Source: Parahaliea maris (GTDB taxonomy: Bacteria > Pseudomonadota > Gammaproteobacteria > Pseudomonadales > Halieaceae). Taken from it: 64,000 bases of DNA. Below are positions 9,114 to 17,769 of the stretch, one piece after another. The notes below the pieces were generated by a model that was not told the origin of the DNA, ran no database searches, and saw nothing but the letters and a program-made list of their open reading frames with translations. The stretch covers positions 1-64,000 of the forward strand of contig NZ_VRZA01000002.1 of assembly GCF_008064665.1 (NCBI RefSeq), read 5' to 3'. A program made the position numbers and the translations under genes. Position 1 is the first letter of the stretch; every line of letters begins with the position of its first letter.

Positions 9114-10004
9114 ATGAGCCACCACCTTCGGGTCGACCGCAACGGCGTACGCCTGGGCATTGTCGGTGACCTTCACACCCACTGGGATCAGGTGGACGTG
9201 CACCAGTTGGCAGGCTGCGACTACGACCTGCTGTATTTTGTCGGTGACCTCGGTGGCGGCCTGCCCGACAGCACCCTGCGCATCGCGCGGTCGATCGCCC
9301 AGTTGAGCTGTCCCACCCTGGTGATGCCGGGCAACAACGACACCGTGGATATCAATGAACTGGCGGCAGAACTCGCGCTGCAACAGGGGGCGCGGCAATT
9401 GCTGGCGCTGGGCCGGGATGACACAGGCCCTCCTGATATTCGCCTGTGCGGCTACAGCCATCACCTGATCGAGGCGGTGGATTTCGCGGTGAGCCTGATT
9501 GCCGCGCGACCCCACAGCATGGGCGGTCCGACCCTCAGCTTCCCCGACTACATGGCCGATACTTACGGCATCGACAGTCTCGAGCAGTCGACTGAGCGGC
9601 TCTGCGCGCTGGTGGATGAGGCGGAGGCAGAGCATCTCGTTTTTCTGGCCCACAACGGGCCGCTGGGCTTCGGTGAGGCGCCGGATGCCATGTGGGGCAA
9701 CGATTTCAAACCGGGGGGCGGTGATTGGGGGGACGTGGATCTCAGCCGCGCCATCGACCACGCCCGGGCGCGGGGAAAATCCGTACTCGCCGTTGTGGCA
9801 GGGCACATGCACCTGCGCACCAAGCAGGGTGCAGAGCGCCCATGGCTGGCCGATGTCGACGGCACCGTGTATATCAACGCCGCCAGGGTGCCGCGGATAT
9901 TTTCCGGCAAGGATGACGTCTACCGCCATCACGTGTCGATGACCCTCGGCCCCGGGGGCGTGGCAGTGGAAGAGGTCCTGTTGCCGGAATACGGTGACGG
10001 CTAG
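9114..10004 (+). CDS. Calcineurin-like metallophosphoesterase (TIGR04168-like)
   Basis: This 296-residue protein has the metallophosphoesterase motifs in order: GIVGDLHTHW (metal ligands Asp and His), FVGDLGGG, PGNND, then FLAHNGPLG and VVAGHMHLR (His ligands). The overall pattern, including the aromatic GDLHxxWD start and the GGGDWGD loop, matches a family I know mainly from cyanobacteria and plants as TIGR04168. The substrate is unknown. The frame is open upstream to 8904, but that part overlaps the terminator of the previous operon; the ATG at 9114 gives a product that starts just before the first motif. The gene is followed convergently by the TerB-like gene. Confidence 0.85.
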   Translation: MSHHLRVDRNGVRLGIVGDLHTHWDQVDVHQLAGCDYDLLYFVGDLGGGLPDSTLRIARSIAQLSCPTLVMPGNNDTVDINELAAELALQQGARQLLALGRDDTGPPDIRLCGYSHHLIEAVDFAVSLIAARPHSMGGPTLSFPDYMADTYGIDSLEQSTERLCALVDEAEAEHLVFLAHNGPLGFGEAPDAMWGNDFKPGGGDWGDVDLSRAIDHARARGKSVLAVVAGHMHLRTKQGAERPWLADVDGTVYINAARVPRIFSGKDDVYRHHVSMTLGPGGVAVEEVLLPEYGDG

Positions 10005-10019
10005 ACTGTGGTGGTGAAG

Positions 10020-10517
10020 CTAGAGGTCGCCCAAAATGGCGCTGGCGCGCCGGCTCGAGACGCCGTACCACTCGGCTACGCTGGCCACCAGCTCCTGCTC
10101 GCTGGGCTGGACCTGCTCGTCCGCCAGGGCAACCACCGCGGCCAGGGTGAAAGCGGTTTCACGGTCGGTGCTGTCGCCGCAAAGCTGCGCCCCGAGGGCT
10201 TGCAGGCAGACCTCCACACCGCCGGTGGCCACATTGTGCCGGCAGCGAGCCAGTAACTCATCGAGCTCGGATTGCTCCAGGTAGCCCTGTGCCAGCAGGT
10301 CGATAGCGCCGCGAATCACGTCCTTTTCCGCCGGGTCCTCGCGTCCGTCGGCCAGCATCATCAGGAACATCGTCTCCACGAACGGGGCTATGCGCGCTGC
10401 GGTCGCTTCCCGCTGGGCGGCGACAGGCGCCGCGGTAACCGTAGTAGGCAGGCGGCCTCTCTCTACCAGCGCATCGCGCAGTCGACGTATGGTCTGGGTG
10501 TCGATATGAAAGCTCAA
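10020..10517 (-). CDS. TerB-like domain protein
   Basis: This 165-residue all-helical protein has a TerB-type region from about residue 45 to the end (FVETMFLMMLADGREDPAEKDVIRG...). The LADG plus acidic helix motif is repeated in a second half (LAAVVALADEQVQPSEQELVASVA). TerB-like domains occur in tellurite-resistance and stress systems and may bind metal, but this gene stands alone and has no ter neighbours. It is convergent with the metallophosphoesterase gene (15-base gap) and divergent from the hydrolase gene at 10741, with about 220 bases between them that should contain both promoters; I could not pin these down. Confidence 0.75.
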   Translation of the reverse strand: MSFHIDTQTIRRLRDALVERGRLPTTVTAAPVAAQREATAARIAPFVETMFLMMLADGREDPAEKDVIRGAIDLLAQGYLEQSELDELLARCRHNVATGGVEVCLQALGAQLCGDSTDRETAFTLAAVVALADEQVQPSEQELVASVAEWYGVSSRRASAILGDL

Positions 10518-10740
10518 GCTCGCTCCTGGGGCAATGGCGCGTTACCGGCATCGTGCCCCATTGTGACCTGAAATCTTTCCCCATGAAACGGGCGTCATCA
10601 AATGATCGTCGTGAAATGGTCGCCAGGAATCCGGCCTGGTGGGCCCGCGAGTGCAAAGGCGGCAGCATCGGCAGAGTCTTGCAGACGGGGCCTGACATGA
10701 ATAACTATAGGCAAAACGGACTCACCCTCGGGAGGCAACT

Positions 10741-11637
10741 GTGCCGCGAGCTATCGCCAATGGCGTCGAACTGGAATACGAGCGTTACGGTAACCCCGAA
10801 CATGAGACGGTACTGCTGATACAGGGCCTGGGCGCGCAGCTCGTGCACTGGCCGATGGCCCTGGTGGAGCTGCTGGTGGAGCGCGGCTTCCAGGTGGTCA
10901 GGTTCGACAACCGGGACATCGGGTTGTCGCAGAAGCTCAGTCACCTGCCGGTGCCGAATGGGCGGCGTTTGCTGTTCAGGACGATGCTCCGGCTGCCCTA
11001 CCGCCCTCCGTACCGCCTGGATGATATGGCGGCCGACAGCGTCGGCTTGCTCGACGCACTGGAAATCGACGCCGCACACATCGTCGGTGCGTCCATGGGG
11101 GGGATGATTGCCCAGCTTGTCGCCTCGCACTATCCGGAGCGGGCCCTGTCGTTGACCTCCATCATGTCCACCACGGGCAACCCGCGGTTGCCCCGCCCAA
11201 CCCGCGCGGCAGCGGCTGCCCTGGTGGCGCCGCGGCCAGACCCGGCGGATCATGAAGCGGTGGTGGCGCGCGGCCTGAAGTTGGCGAGGGCCATCGGCAG
11301 CCCGGCCTACCCGGCGGACCCTGAAGTCCTGCGCCAGGCCTCATTGGCAGTGGCCGCGCGCAGCTACCAGTCCGAAGGCCCGGGGCGCCAGCTGGCCGCC
11401 TCCCTCGCCGCCGGTGATCGCCGCCGTCACCTGCGGCGCCTCATGCTGCCGGTGACCGTGCTGCACGGCAAGGACGACCCGCTGATCCGTGTGGCCTGTG
11501 GTGTCGATACCGCGCGCAATATCCCGGGGGCCGAGCTGCGGGTCATTCCCGGCATGGGACACGATTTTCCCGAGGCCCTGATGCCGGAGTTTGCCGACGC
11601 CATCGAGGCGGCTGCCAGGCGCAGCCAGGCGCACTAG
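10741..11637 (+). CDS. Alpha/beta-hydrolase
   Basis: This 298-residue product has an alpha/beta-hydrolase fold: an oxyanion-hole strand LLIQGLGAQ, the nucleophile elbow GASMGG (Ser118), a late acid in HGKDDPLIR and the catalytic His in GMGHDFPE. The sequence FDNRDIGLS is typical of the esterase and haloperoxidase-like branch. No signal peptide is present, so it acts in the cytoplasm. Translation starts at GTG, preceded by GGGAGG about 6 bases upstream. The substrate cannot be told from sequence. It stands in the same direction as the DUF2891 gene 106 bases downstream. Confidence 0.88.
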   Translation: MPRAIANGVELEYERYGNPEHETVLLIQGLGAQLVHWPMALVELLVERGFQVVRFDNRDIGLSQKLSHLPVPNGRRLLFRTMLRLPYRPPYRLDDMAADSVGLLDALEIDAAHIVGASMGGMIAQLVASHYPERALSLTSIMSTTGNPRLPRPTRAAAAALVAPRPDPADHEAVVARGLKLARAIGSPAYPADPEVLRQASLAVAARSYQSEGPGRQLAASLAAGDRRRHLRRLMLPVTVLHGKDDPLIRVACGVDTARNIPGAELRVIPGMGHDFPEALMPEFADAIEAAARRSQAH

Positions 11638-11743
11638 GATCGCGCTGTCCCGCGCCGGTCCACGCCGCCAGTTTTCCCTGTCCGTGGTATAGTCCCCGCC
11701 CGCGGCGGTGGCCGGAATATTGACCAGCTGACAAGGGGAAATC

Positions 11744-12853
11744 ATGGAATACCTGCCGAGACGATGGCTACTGAGCCTGTTGCTCCTGGCGCTGTCTGCG
11801 CTGGCCCGGGGGGCGCCGGATGTCCCGCTGCCAGAGGCCCGACCCGGCGTTGCCGAAGATCGCTTTGCCACCCTGGCGCTGTCCTGCATTCATCGCCCTT
11901 ATCCCACCAAGATTGCCCATGTGCTGCAGTCCGCGGCCGACGCCCTGCCACCACAGCAGATGACACCGGCGTTCTACGGCTGCTTCGACTGGCACTCCTC
12001 GGTGCACGGGCACTGGCTGCTGGTGAGGATTCTGAACACCGACCCCGAGTCACCCTTTCGCGGCGCCATCGAAACCGCCCTTGGCCAGAGCCTGACCGCC
12101 GACAACCTGCGCGGTGAACTCGCCTACTACCGGGGGGAGGGGCGCAAGAGCTTCGAGCGTCCCTACGGCATTGCCTGGTTCCTGCAGCTGGTGGTGGAGC
12201 TGGAGCAGAGCCCGCATCCGCTGGCGCCGCGCTGGCGAGCCAATCTACAGCCGCTGGAAGCGGCCATTGTGGCGCAGATCAAGAGCTGGCTGGGTAACCT
12301 GCAATACCCGGTGCGCGTGGGTACCCACAACCAGAGCGCCTTCGCTTTCACCCTGATGCTCGACTATGCGCGCGTTGTCGCAGACGTGGAACTGGAGGAC
12401 GCGCTCACCCGCAAGGCCCTGGCCTTTCACCTCGAGGACAGGGCCTGTCCCCTGAACTACGAACCGTCCGGGGAGGATTTTCTCTCGCCCTGCCTGGAAG
12501 TTGCGGATCTCATGCGCCGGATCATGACGCCGGAGCGCTTTGCAAAGTGGCTGGAAGACTTCCTCCCGCAGCTGCCCACCACGGAAGTGGACGACTGGCT
12601 GGAGCCGGGCATTGTGACCGACCCGACCGACGGCAAGCTGGCGCACCTGCACGGTCTCAACCTGTCGCGGGCGTGGGCGCTGGAGGGTGTCGCCGGGGCG
12701 TTACCAGCAGCCGACAAGCGGCGGCCCGCCCTGCTGGCCAGTGCGCGACTGCACCGTGCCCGCGGCCTGGCGGCGGTGTCTGCTGAACACTATGAGGGCA
12801 GCCACTGGCTGGGGAGCTTTGCGACCTACCTGACCACCGGGCGCGGGCTGTGA
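11744..12853 (+). CDS. DUF2891 family secreted protein
   Basis: This 369-residue protein has an N-terminal Sec signal peptide (LLSLLLLALSALARGA, cleavage near residue 25). The mature part is alpha-helical and carries the DUF2891 hallmark FYGCFDWHSSVHGHW near residue 80-95, GTHNQSAFAF in the middle, and HYEGSHWLGSFA at the end. The regularly placed His, Trp and acidic residues suggest an alpha/alpha-barrel enzyme of periplasmic type, but no activity has been shown for the family that I know of. A TATAGT sequence at 11688-11693 could serve as its -10 element. The gene runs convergent to hemN. Confidence 0.82.
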   Translation: MEYLPRRWLLSLLLLALSALARGAPDVPLPEARPGVAEDRFATLALSCIHRPYPTKIAHVLQSAADALPPQQMTPAFYGCFDWHSSVHGHWLLVRILNTDPESPFRGAIETALGQSLTADNLRGELAYYRGEGRKSFERPYGIAWFLQLVVELEQSPHPLAPRWRANLQPLEAAIVAQIKSWLGNLQYPVRVGTHNQSAFAFTLMLDYARVVADVELEDALTRKALAFHLEDRACPLNYEPSGEDFLSPCLEVADLMRRIMTPERFAKWLEDFLPQLPTTEVDDWLEPGIVTDPTDGKLAHLHGLNLSRAWALEGVAGALPAADKRRPALLASARLHRARGLAAVSAEHYEGSHWLGSFATYLTTGRGL

Positions 12854-12863
12854 GGGCCCGCGC
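12841..12863. terminator. Hairpin between convergent DUF2891 and hemN genes
   Basis: The perfect 8-base stem GCGCGGGC (12841-12848) / GCCCGCGC (12856-12863) overlaps the DUF2891 stop codon and lies 14 bases from the hemN stop. There is no T tract on either side, so it is either a weak terminator or an mRNA 3'-end stabiliser. Confidence 0.4.
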
Positions 12864-12877
12864 GCCCTGGGCGGAAC

Positions 12878-14272
12878 TCAGATAATGCGGGAGTAGCGCG
12901 GCTGCGCAGTGGCGCCGGGAACCGCAAGGTAGGCATCGAAGGTCATGCAGATGCGCCGGATCAGCAACCGGCCGCTATCGGTGACGCGCAGCCCCTGCTC
13001 CTCTCGCTGTAGCAGGCCGTCCGCCATCAGAGGTTCCAGCGCCGCCAGCTCTGCTGCGAAGTGGCGCTCGAACTCGATGCCGAAACTGCGATTGAAGGTG
13101 TCGAAATCCAGCTCGAAATGGCAGATCAACTGATTGATGACGGCGCGCCGCAGCTGGTCTTCCGCCGACAGCACTACGCCGCGGCAAGCCGGGTCCTGAC
13201 CCTGCTCCAGGGAGTGGCCGTAGCGTACGATGTCCTTGTGGTTCTGTACGTAGACGTTATCGATAGCGCTGATGGACGATAGTCCGAAGGCCAGCAGGTC
13301 GCAGTCTCCATGGGTGGTGTAACCCTGGAAATTGCGGTGCAGGTAGCCCTCTGCCTGGGCCTGGGCCAGCCGATCGTCCGGCCGGGCGAAGTGATCCATG
13401 CCGATGTGCACGTAACCGGCTTCCAGCAGGGTGTCGATGGCGCTATGGAACATGGCCAGTTTCTCCGCGGGTGAGGGCAGGGCCTCCTCGGGAATCTGGC
13501 GCTGGCTCTTGAACAGTTGCGGCATGTGCGCGTAGTTGAACAGTGACAGCCGATCCGGGGCCAGAGCGATGACTTCCTGCAGGGTGCCGGCCAGGGTGGC
13601 TTCACTCTGGTGCGGCAGGCCGTAGATCAGGTCCATGTTCAGCGAGTGGAAACCCAGCCGGCGGGCCTCGTCACACAGGGCGCGGACCTCGGTCACACTG
13701 TTGAAGCGGTTGACCGCCTTCTGCACACGCGGGTCGAAATCCTGGATGCCCATACTGAGCCGGTTGAAACCCACCTCGCGCAGTGTGGCCAGCCGTTCCG
13801 GCGCCAGTCTCCCCGGGTGAACTTCAATCGCGTAGTCGCCGCTGTCGTCCTCCAGCAGCGAGAAACACTCCCGGGTCACATGCATCAGCTCGCGGATCTC
13901 GGCGTCGCTGAGAAACGTCGGGGTGCCCCCGCCCCAGTGCAGCTGCTGCACCGGACGGGCGGTGTGGAACTGCCAGGCCCGCAGCGACAACTCTCGCTTG
14001 AGCAACTCGAGATAGGGGCGCGCCCGGCGCTTGTTGGCGGTGACAATCTTGTTACAGCCACAGTAGAAGCAGATCGTGTCGCAGAACGGGATGTGGAAAT
14101 ACAGTGATAGAGGCCTGCCGCTGGCGTTGCTGCGGGCAATGGCAGAGTCCAGTTCGGCTTGCCCGAAGCGCTCCTGGAAAGCTGTCGCGGTGGGGTAGGA
14201 GGTGTACCGGGGGCCCGCCATGTCATAGCGTTCAATCATGGCCTGGTTCCAGGTGGTATTGGCAGCGCGCAT
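12878..14272 (-). CDS. hemN: Oxygen-independent coproporphyrinogen III dehydrogenase
   Basis: This 464-residue radical-SAM enzyme decarboxylates coproporphyrinogen III to protoporphyrinogen IX without oxygen, the heme step used under low oxygen. The radical-SAM cluster motif CDTICFYC (CxxxCxxC) is at about residue 64-71. The N-terminal YDMAGPRYTSYPTA motif, HWGGGTPTFL, GIQDFDPRVQKAVNR and LIYGLPHQ are all in place, and the HemN C-terminal domain is complete (E. coli 457 residues). An FNR-type box and a matching -10 element lie upstream (14338-14351 and 14311-14316), so oxygen control is expected. It belongs to the HemN branch proper rather than the HemW-like branch. Confidence 0.97.
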   Translation of the reverse strand: MRAANTTWNQAMIERYDMAGPRYTSYPTATAFQERFGQAELDSAIARSNASGRPLSLYFHIPFCDTICFYCGCNKIVTANKRRARPYLELLKRELSLRAWQFHTARPVQQLHWGGGTPTFLSDAEIRELMHVTRECFSLLEDDSGDYAIEVHPGRLAPERLATLREVGFNRLSMGIQDFDPRVQKAVNRFNSVTEVRALCDEARRLGFHSLNMDLIYGLPHQSEATLAGTLQEVIALAPDRLSLFNYAHMPQLFKSQRQIPEEALPSPAEKLAMFHSAIDTLLEAGYVHIGMDHFARPDDRLAQAQAEGYLHRNFQGYTTHGDCDLLAFGLSSISAIDNVYVQNHKDIVRYGHSLEQGQDPACRGVVLSAEDQLRRAVINQLICHFELDFDTFNRSFGIEFERHFAAELAALEPLMADGLLQREEQGLRVTDSGRLLIRRICMTFDAYLAVPGATAQPRYSRII

Positions 14273-14310
14273 CAGCTGTGACTCCGTAGCATGGGCTGGT
14301 GTTAGCTTCC

Positions 14311-14351
14311 ATTGTAAGGCGCCCCCGACTCCGGGCCTTGATGTGGATCAA
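14311..14351 (-). promoter_or_regulatory. FNR/Anr-dependent class II promoter of hemN
   Basis: TTGATGTGGATCAA (14338-14351) is an exact match to the FNR consensus TTGATNNNNATCAA. On the minus strand TACAAT (14316-14311) is a 5/6 match to a -10 box, which puts +1 near 14304. The FNR site is then centred at about -40.5, where class II FNR-activated promoters place it (-41.5). There is no -35 element, as expected for such promoters. The hemN ATG follows about 32 bases after the predicted start. Confidence 0.85.
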
Positions 14352-14417
14352 ACCGTGTGCGGATTTCGCGGGAGTTGGGGACGGGGTATTTATGGCGGCC
14401 TGTTGCCGTCACGGTGG

Positions 14418-14426
14418 TGCTATAGT
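14418..14426 (+). promoter_or_regulatory. Extended -10 promoter candidate for the esterase lipoprotein
   Basis: TGCTATAGT combines the TGn extension with a TATAGT hexamer. It sits about 125 bases upstream of the esterase start at 14551 and divergent from hemN. No convincing -35 is present, which extended -10 promoters can tolerate. Confidence 0.4.
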
Positions 14427-14550
14427 GGTAGTGCCCGTGGAAATTCACCGGTGTGAGGGGGCCAACCGCGCGGATGGCAAATCCCGTCACTTTTTATGTC
14501 GCTTTTGGCTTTTCGTCTTTCGCCCGCAAAGGAGCCTCCAGATCAACCCC

Positions 14551-15414
14551 ATGCGCGTACTGACTTCGCTGACGCCGGCCCTGCTGACCAGCTTTCTGCT
14601 AACCGGTTGTGACGCGCTGGGCGCGTTCAATTTTGTCCAGGCCGGCGGTATTTCTCCCAGCTATGCGGATGTTGCCTACGGCGCCGGCGAGCGCCAGACC
14701 CTCGACCTGTACCTGCCCAAGGAGAATGGTACTCCGGCACCGCTCCTAGTCTGGTTCTATGGCGGCGCCTGGGACTCGGGCGACAAGGAACAGTATGCCT
14801 TTGTGGCGAGACGCTTCACCGCCATGGGCTACGCCGTTGCCATACCCAATTACCGCCTCGTGCCCGAGGTGCGCTTTCCCGCGTTCCTGGACGACGCTGC
14901 TGCGGCATTGGCACGCTTACGCAGCCTGATACGCGAGCAGCCTGGAAAAATCAGCACCCAGCCCATGGTGCTGGCCGGCCACTCCGCGGGCGCCTATATC
15001 GCGGTGCAGGTCGTTGCCGGGCCGGACTATCTGGCAAAGGTGGGGCTGGGGCCCGAGGATGTAGCCGGGATCATCGGCCTGTCGGGGCCCTATGACTTCT
15101 ATCCCTACAAGGTCGATTCTTCCCGCGCCGCTTTTGGCGATACTCCCGCCCGCCAGAGCCAACCGGTAGAGCAGGAGCTTTCCCGTATGCCGCCCCTGCT
15201 GCTGATCAGCGGCAACGCGGACGAAACCGTCCGTCCGCGCAATTCCATCCGCTTGTCGGAGAAGGCGCCGCAGGCCCGCTTGCAACTGGTGGATGGGCTC
15301 GGCCATGCGGGGACCTTGCTGGCGCTGGGCCGTTTTATCACCTCAAACAAGGCAGTGCTGGAGCCTCTGGAGCAATTCCTGGTGACCGTTTCCTCCCCGG
15401 CACCACAATCGTGA
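14551..15414 (+). CDS. Lipoprotein esterase of the alpha/beta-hydrolase (BD-FAE/HSL-like) type
   Basis: This 287-residue product starts with a lipoprotein-like signal (LLTSFLLTGC, lipobox LTGC), so it is probably anchored in the envelope. The mature part resembles carboxylesterases of the kynurenine-formamidase / feruloyl-esterase group: RQTLDLYLP, the oxyanion motif WFYGGAWDSGDK, nucleophile GHSAGAY, the acid in GNADETV, and the His in GLGHAG. The ATG at 14551 follows a GGAG at 14531-14534, slightly far; the frame is open to 14299, but the extra residues do not look coding. The start of the MgtE gene is 16 bases downstream, so the two may be transcribed together. The substrate is unknown. 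Confidence 0.85.
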   Translation: MRVLTSLTPALLTSFLLTGCDALGAFNFVQAGGISPSYADVAYGAGERQTLDLYLPKENGTPAPLLVWFYGGAWDSGDKEQYAFVARRFTAMGYAVAIPNYRLVPEVRFPAFLDDAAAALARLRSLIREQPGKISTQPMVLAGHSAGAYIAVQVVAGPDYLAKVGLGPEDVAGIIGLSGPYDFYPYKVDSSRAAFGDTPARQSQPVEQELSRMPPLLLISGNADETVRPRNSIRLSEKAPQARLQLVDGLGHAGTLLALGRFITSNKAVLEPLEQFLVTVSSPAPQS

Positions 15415-15430
15415 GCGATGGAGCAAGACC

Positions 15431-16540
15431 ATGGACAATAACGAACGGCGACTCCCGGTGGATGACGACGAGGAGATTTACGACGTCGAACTGACTGACG
15501 CTGACCTGACCTCGTTCGATCAGCCCGGCCCCCATACGGATCAGGCCCTGGCAAGTCTTGGTGACAGCGCTTTGACGATTGAATCGCTGCTGGTACCGCC
15601 GATCGGGGTTCTGCGCAGCGAGACCACGGTGGCGGGGGCCCTGGATCACCTGGTACATGCCCAGCCGGTAACCGGCATTACCTACCTCTACGTGGTGGAC
15701 GACCGGGACCGACTGCTCGGCGTGGTCGCCATGCGTGACCTGCTGCTCGCCAGGCCGGGGCAGTTCCTCGACGAAATCATGACGCCGGAACCGGTCATCA
15801 TGTCCCTGGATACCCCTCTGGTCGAAGCCATTCAGCTGGCGCTCAAACACCGCCACCGACTCTATCCGGTGGTGGACGAGGATGGGCGCCTGGAGGGCCT
15901 GGTTTACGGCTGGCGCCTGTTCGACTGCATGGCGCGTGAGATCAGCGGCCAGGTGGGCGCCGTGGTCGGTGTGGACAGGGAGGAGCGTGCGGCGACACCG
16001 GTACTCACTGCCTTTCGCATGCGCCATCCCTGGCTGCAGGTCAATCTGCTGACCGCTTTCGCCGCCGCCTTCGTGGTGGGTCTGTTCGAAAACACCATTA
16101 CCCAGATTGTCGCCCTTGCCGCGTTCCTGCCGGTGCTGGCGGGCCAGAGCGGCAACACCGGCTGCCAGGCGCTGGCCATTACCTTGCGGGGCCTGACCCT
16201 GGGCGAACTGAAGGATTTTCCCGTGTCGCAGTTACTGCGTAAGGAAATTACCCTCGGGGCCATGAACGGTTTCTTTGTTGGTATCGTCGCGGCGGTAGCG
16301 ATGTTCCTCTATGCCAGCATGACAGGTGCCGGAGGGAGTCCGATTCTGCTGGCGCTGGTGATCCTCATCGCCATGGTCGGTGCCTGTATCGGCAGTGGTA
16401 TCTTCGGTGTGGCTGTGCCCCTGACCCTGCGCCGTTTCGGTGCCGACCCGGCCATGGCCAGCAGTATCTTCCTGACCACCTTCACCGATATCCTGGGCAT
16501 GGGCCTCATGCTGTTGCTGGCGACGACCATCGTGCTGTAG
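15431..16540 (+). CDS. mgtE: Magnesium transporter of the MgtE family, short form
   Basis: This 369-residue protein has two CBS domains (about residues 50-185: LLVPPIGVLRSETTV, VVAMRDLLLA, IMTPEPVIMSLDT, LYPVVDEDGRLEGLV). They are followed by the five-helix MgtE membrane domain with the conserved PVLAGQSGNTGCQALAI pore motif and the late FTDILG segment that carries the conserved Asp of the Mg2+ pathway. The N-terminal MgtE_N helical domain of the classic 450-residue proteins is missing and is replaced by an acidic tail of about 45 residues (DDDEEIYDVELTDAD). Mg2+ gating by CBS domains remains possible. The gene follows the esterase by 16 bases and is convergent with the siderophore-interacting protein gene. 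Confidence 0.9.
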   Translation: MDNNERRLPVDDDEEIYDVELTDADLTSFDQPGPHTDQALASLGDSALTIESLLVPPIGVLRSETTVAGALDHLVHAQPVTGITYLYVVDDRDRLLGVVAMRDLLLARPGQFLDEIMTPEPVIMSLDTPLVEAIQLALKHRHRLYPVVDEDGRLEGLVYGWRLFDCMAREISGQVGAVVGVDREERAATPVLTAFRMRHPWLQVNLLTAFAAAFVVGLFENTITQIVALAAFLPVLAGQSGNTGCQALAITLRGLTLGELKDFPVSQLLRKEITLGAMNGFFVGIVAAVAMFLYASMTGAGGSPILLALVILIAMVGACIGSGIFGVAVPLTLRRFGADPAMASSIFLTTFTDILGMGLMLLLATTIVL

Positions 16541-16546
16541 CAAGGG

Positions 16547-17302
16547 CTAAGCCGGATTCCCCTCGTCCTCGCGGGCATCGGCCTGCTTGGCGACTTTGTG
16601 CTGGTCTTCGGTACTGCCACGTTTCCAGTAACTGGAAACGTAGAGGTGGCTCTTCGCCACGCCGCGCTCCTGCTTGAGATAGCGTCGCAGTTCCCGCATG
16701 TCCTGGAATTCGCAGGCTGCCCAGACAGCGGCCTGCCCGGCCAGCCAGGGCAGGTTCCTGACCCGCTGCGCCAGGCCGGTTTCCTCGCTCCCGGCGGCCG
16801 GGTTACTCACCCAGATCACCTCCATGCCCTGCGGCGCAACGAGTGGCCGCTGGTCTTCGGCGTCCACCACCTCGATGACCACGTAGCCGCGGGCGTTGTC
16901 CGGCAGTAGCTGCAAATTCACCGCAATGGCGGGCAGGGCGGTCATATCCCCTGCCAGCAGGTACCAGTCCGCCGCAGTGTTGATCAGTTTTTTCGGGCCC
17001 GGCCCACCCACCAGGATGCGGTCCCCGGGGCGCGCTTCGACGGCCCAGCGGCTGGCGGGGCCCGCCGCCTCATGGAGGGCAAAATCCACGTCGATGGCAT
17101 CGCGACGTTGTCGGCTTACGGTGTAGGTCCTCATCAGGGGCGGCGCCTGGCCGGGGCGGGGAAACATCAGCTTGATGTAGGCGCTTTCCTGGTCGGTGGG
17201 AAAGTCATCGATCCCGCTGCCGCCGAGGGTGACCCGGCGCATGTGCGGTGTCAGCTGTTCGGTATCGATGACTTCGAGTGTACGGGGCGTGGGTCTGGGC
17301 AT
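16547..17302 (-). CDS. Siderophore-interacting protein (ViuB/YqjH-like ferric-siderophore reductase)
   Basis: This 251-residue protein has the SIP architecture. The FAD-binding barrel (about 1-115) carries RTYTVSRQR, the flavin-binding RxYS/T motif, and HEAAGPASRWA. The NAD(P)H-binding C-terminal domain has WYLLAGDMTALPAI, a central EVVDAEDQ strand and the late YVSSYWKRG motif of the family. Such proteins reduce ferric siderophores in the cytosol to free the iron. It starts 12 bases after the MarR-type gene and is surely in its operon. The last 20 residues are charged and look like a non-conserved tail. Confidence 0.92.
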   Translation of the reverse strand: MPRPTPRTLEVIDTEQLTPHMRRVTLGGSGIDDFPTDQESAYIKLMFPRPGQAPPLMRTYTVSRQRRDAIDVDFALHEAAGPASRWAVEARPGDRILVGGPGPKKLINTAADWYLLAGDMTALPAIAVNLQLLPDNARGYVVIEVVDAEDQRPLVAPQGMEVIWVSNPAAGSEETGLAQRVRNLPWLAGQAAVWAACEFQDMRELRRYLKQERGVAKSHLYVSSYWKRGSTEDQHKVAKQADAREDEGNPA

Positions 17303-17314
17303 TCTGTCAGCTCT

Positions 17315-17752
17315 CTATTGGCAATCCGGGCGCTCAATGGCGTTCGCCATGAGATTGCTCATTTCAATGAATGAAGCCAGTTCACTGGCGTTGAGGTGTT
17401 GGGTCAACTGCTGTACGGCCTGCTCCTCGGCGCGGTCGAGCTGCGCCATGGTGACGAGCCCGCTGGCGGTGGGGCGCAGCAGCTGACTGCGGCGGTCCCG
17501 GGGATTGTCTTCACGGACCACCAGGCCGAGGCCGATCAGGTCGTTCAGGGCGCGGGTGATCTGGGCCTTGTCCCGCTGCATGCGCTGGGCAATGGATTGC
17601 GCGGTACAGCCGGGATCGTGGCAAACCCCTTTCAGTGTCCGGATGTGGGTAACCGGCAGGTCGATCCCTTCGGTCTGGATGCCTTCCCGCAGCAGGTGCC
17701 GGTAGGCGTGCATCAGCCGGTGAACGGCTTCGCTGAGAGAGGTTTTGGGCAT
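17315..17752 (-). CDS. MarR-family transcriptional regulator
   Basis: This 145-residue winged-helix repressor has the MarR core: a dimerisation helix at the N terminus, LPVTHIRTLKGVCHDPGCTAQSIAQRM, the recognition helix DKAQITRALNDLI, and the wing VVREDNPRDRRSQLLRPT (the DxRxR motif). The frame is open to 17797, but ATG 17752 gives the typical start, and the longer version would cross the promoter. The gene is followed by the siderophore-interacting protein in the same operon and is preceded by a perfect inverted repeat that frames its promoter, so autoregulation of the pair is very likely. The ligand is unknown. Confidence 0.92.
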   Translation of the reverse strand: MPKTSLSEAVHRLMHAYRHLLREGIQTEGIDLPVTHIRTLKGVCHDPGCTAQSIAQRMQRDKAQITRALNDLIGLGLVVREDNPRDRRSQLLRPTASGLVTMAQLDRAEEQAVQQLTQHLNASELASFIEMSNLMANAIERPDCQ

Positions 17753-17769
17753 GGCAGGGATTCGCTGAA

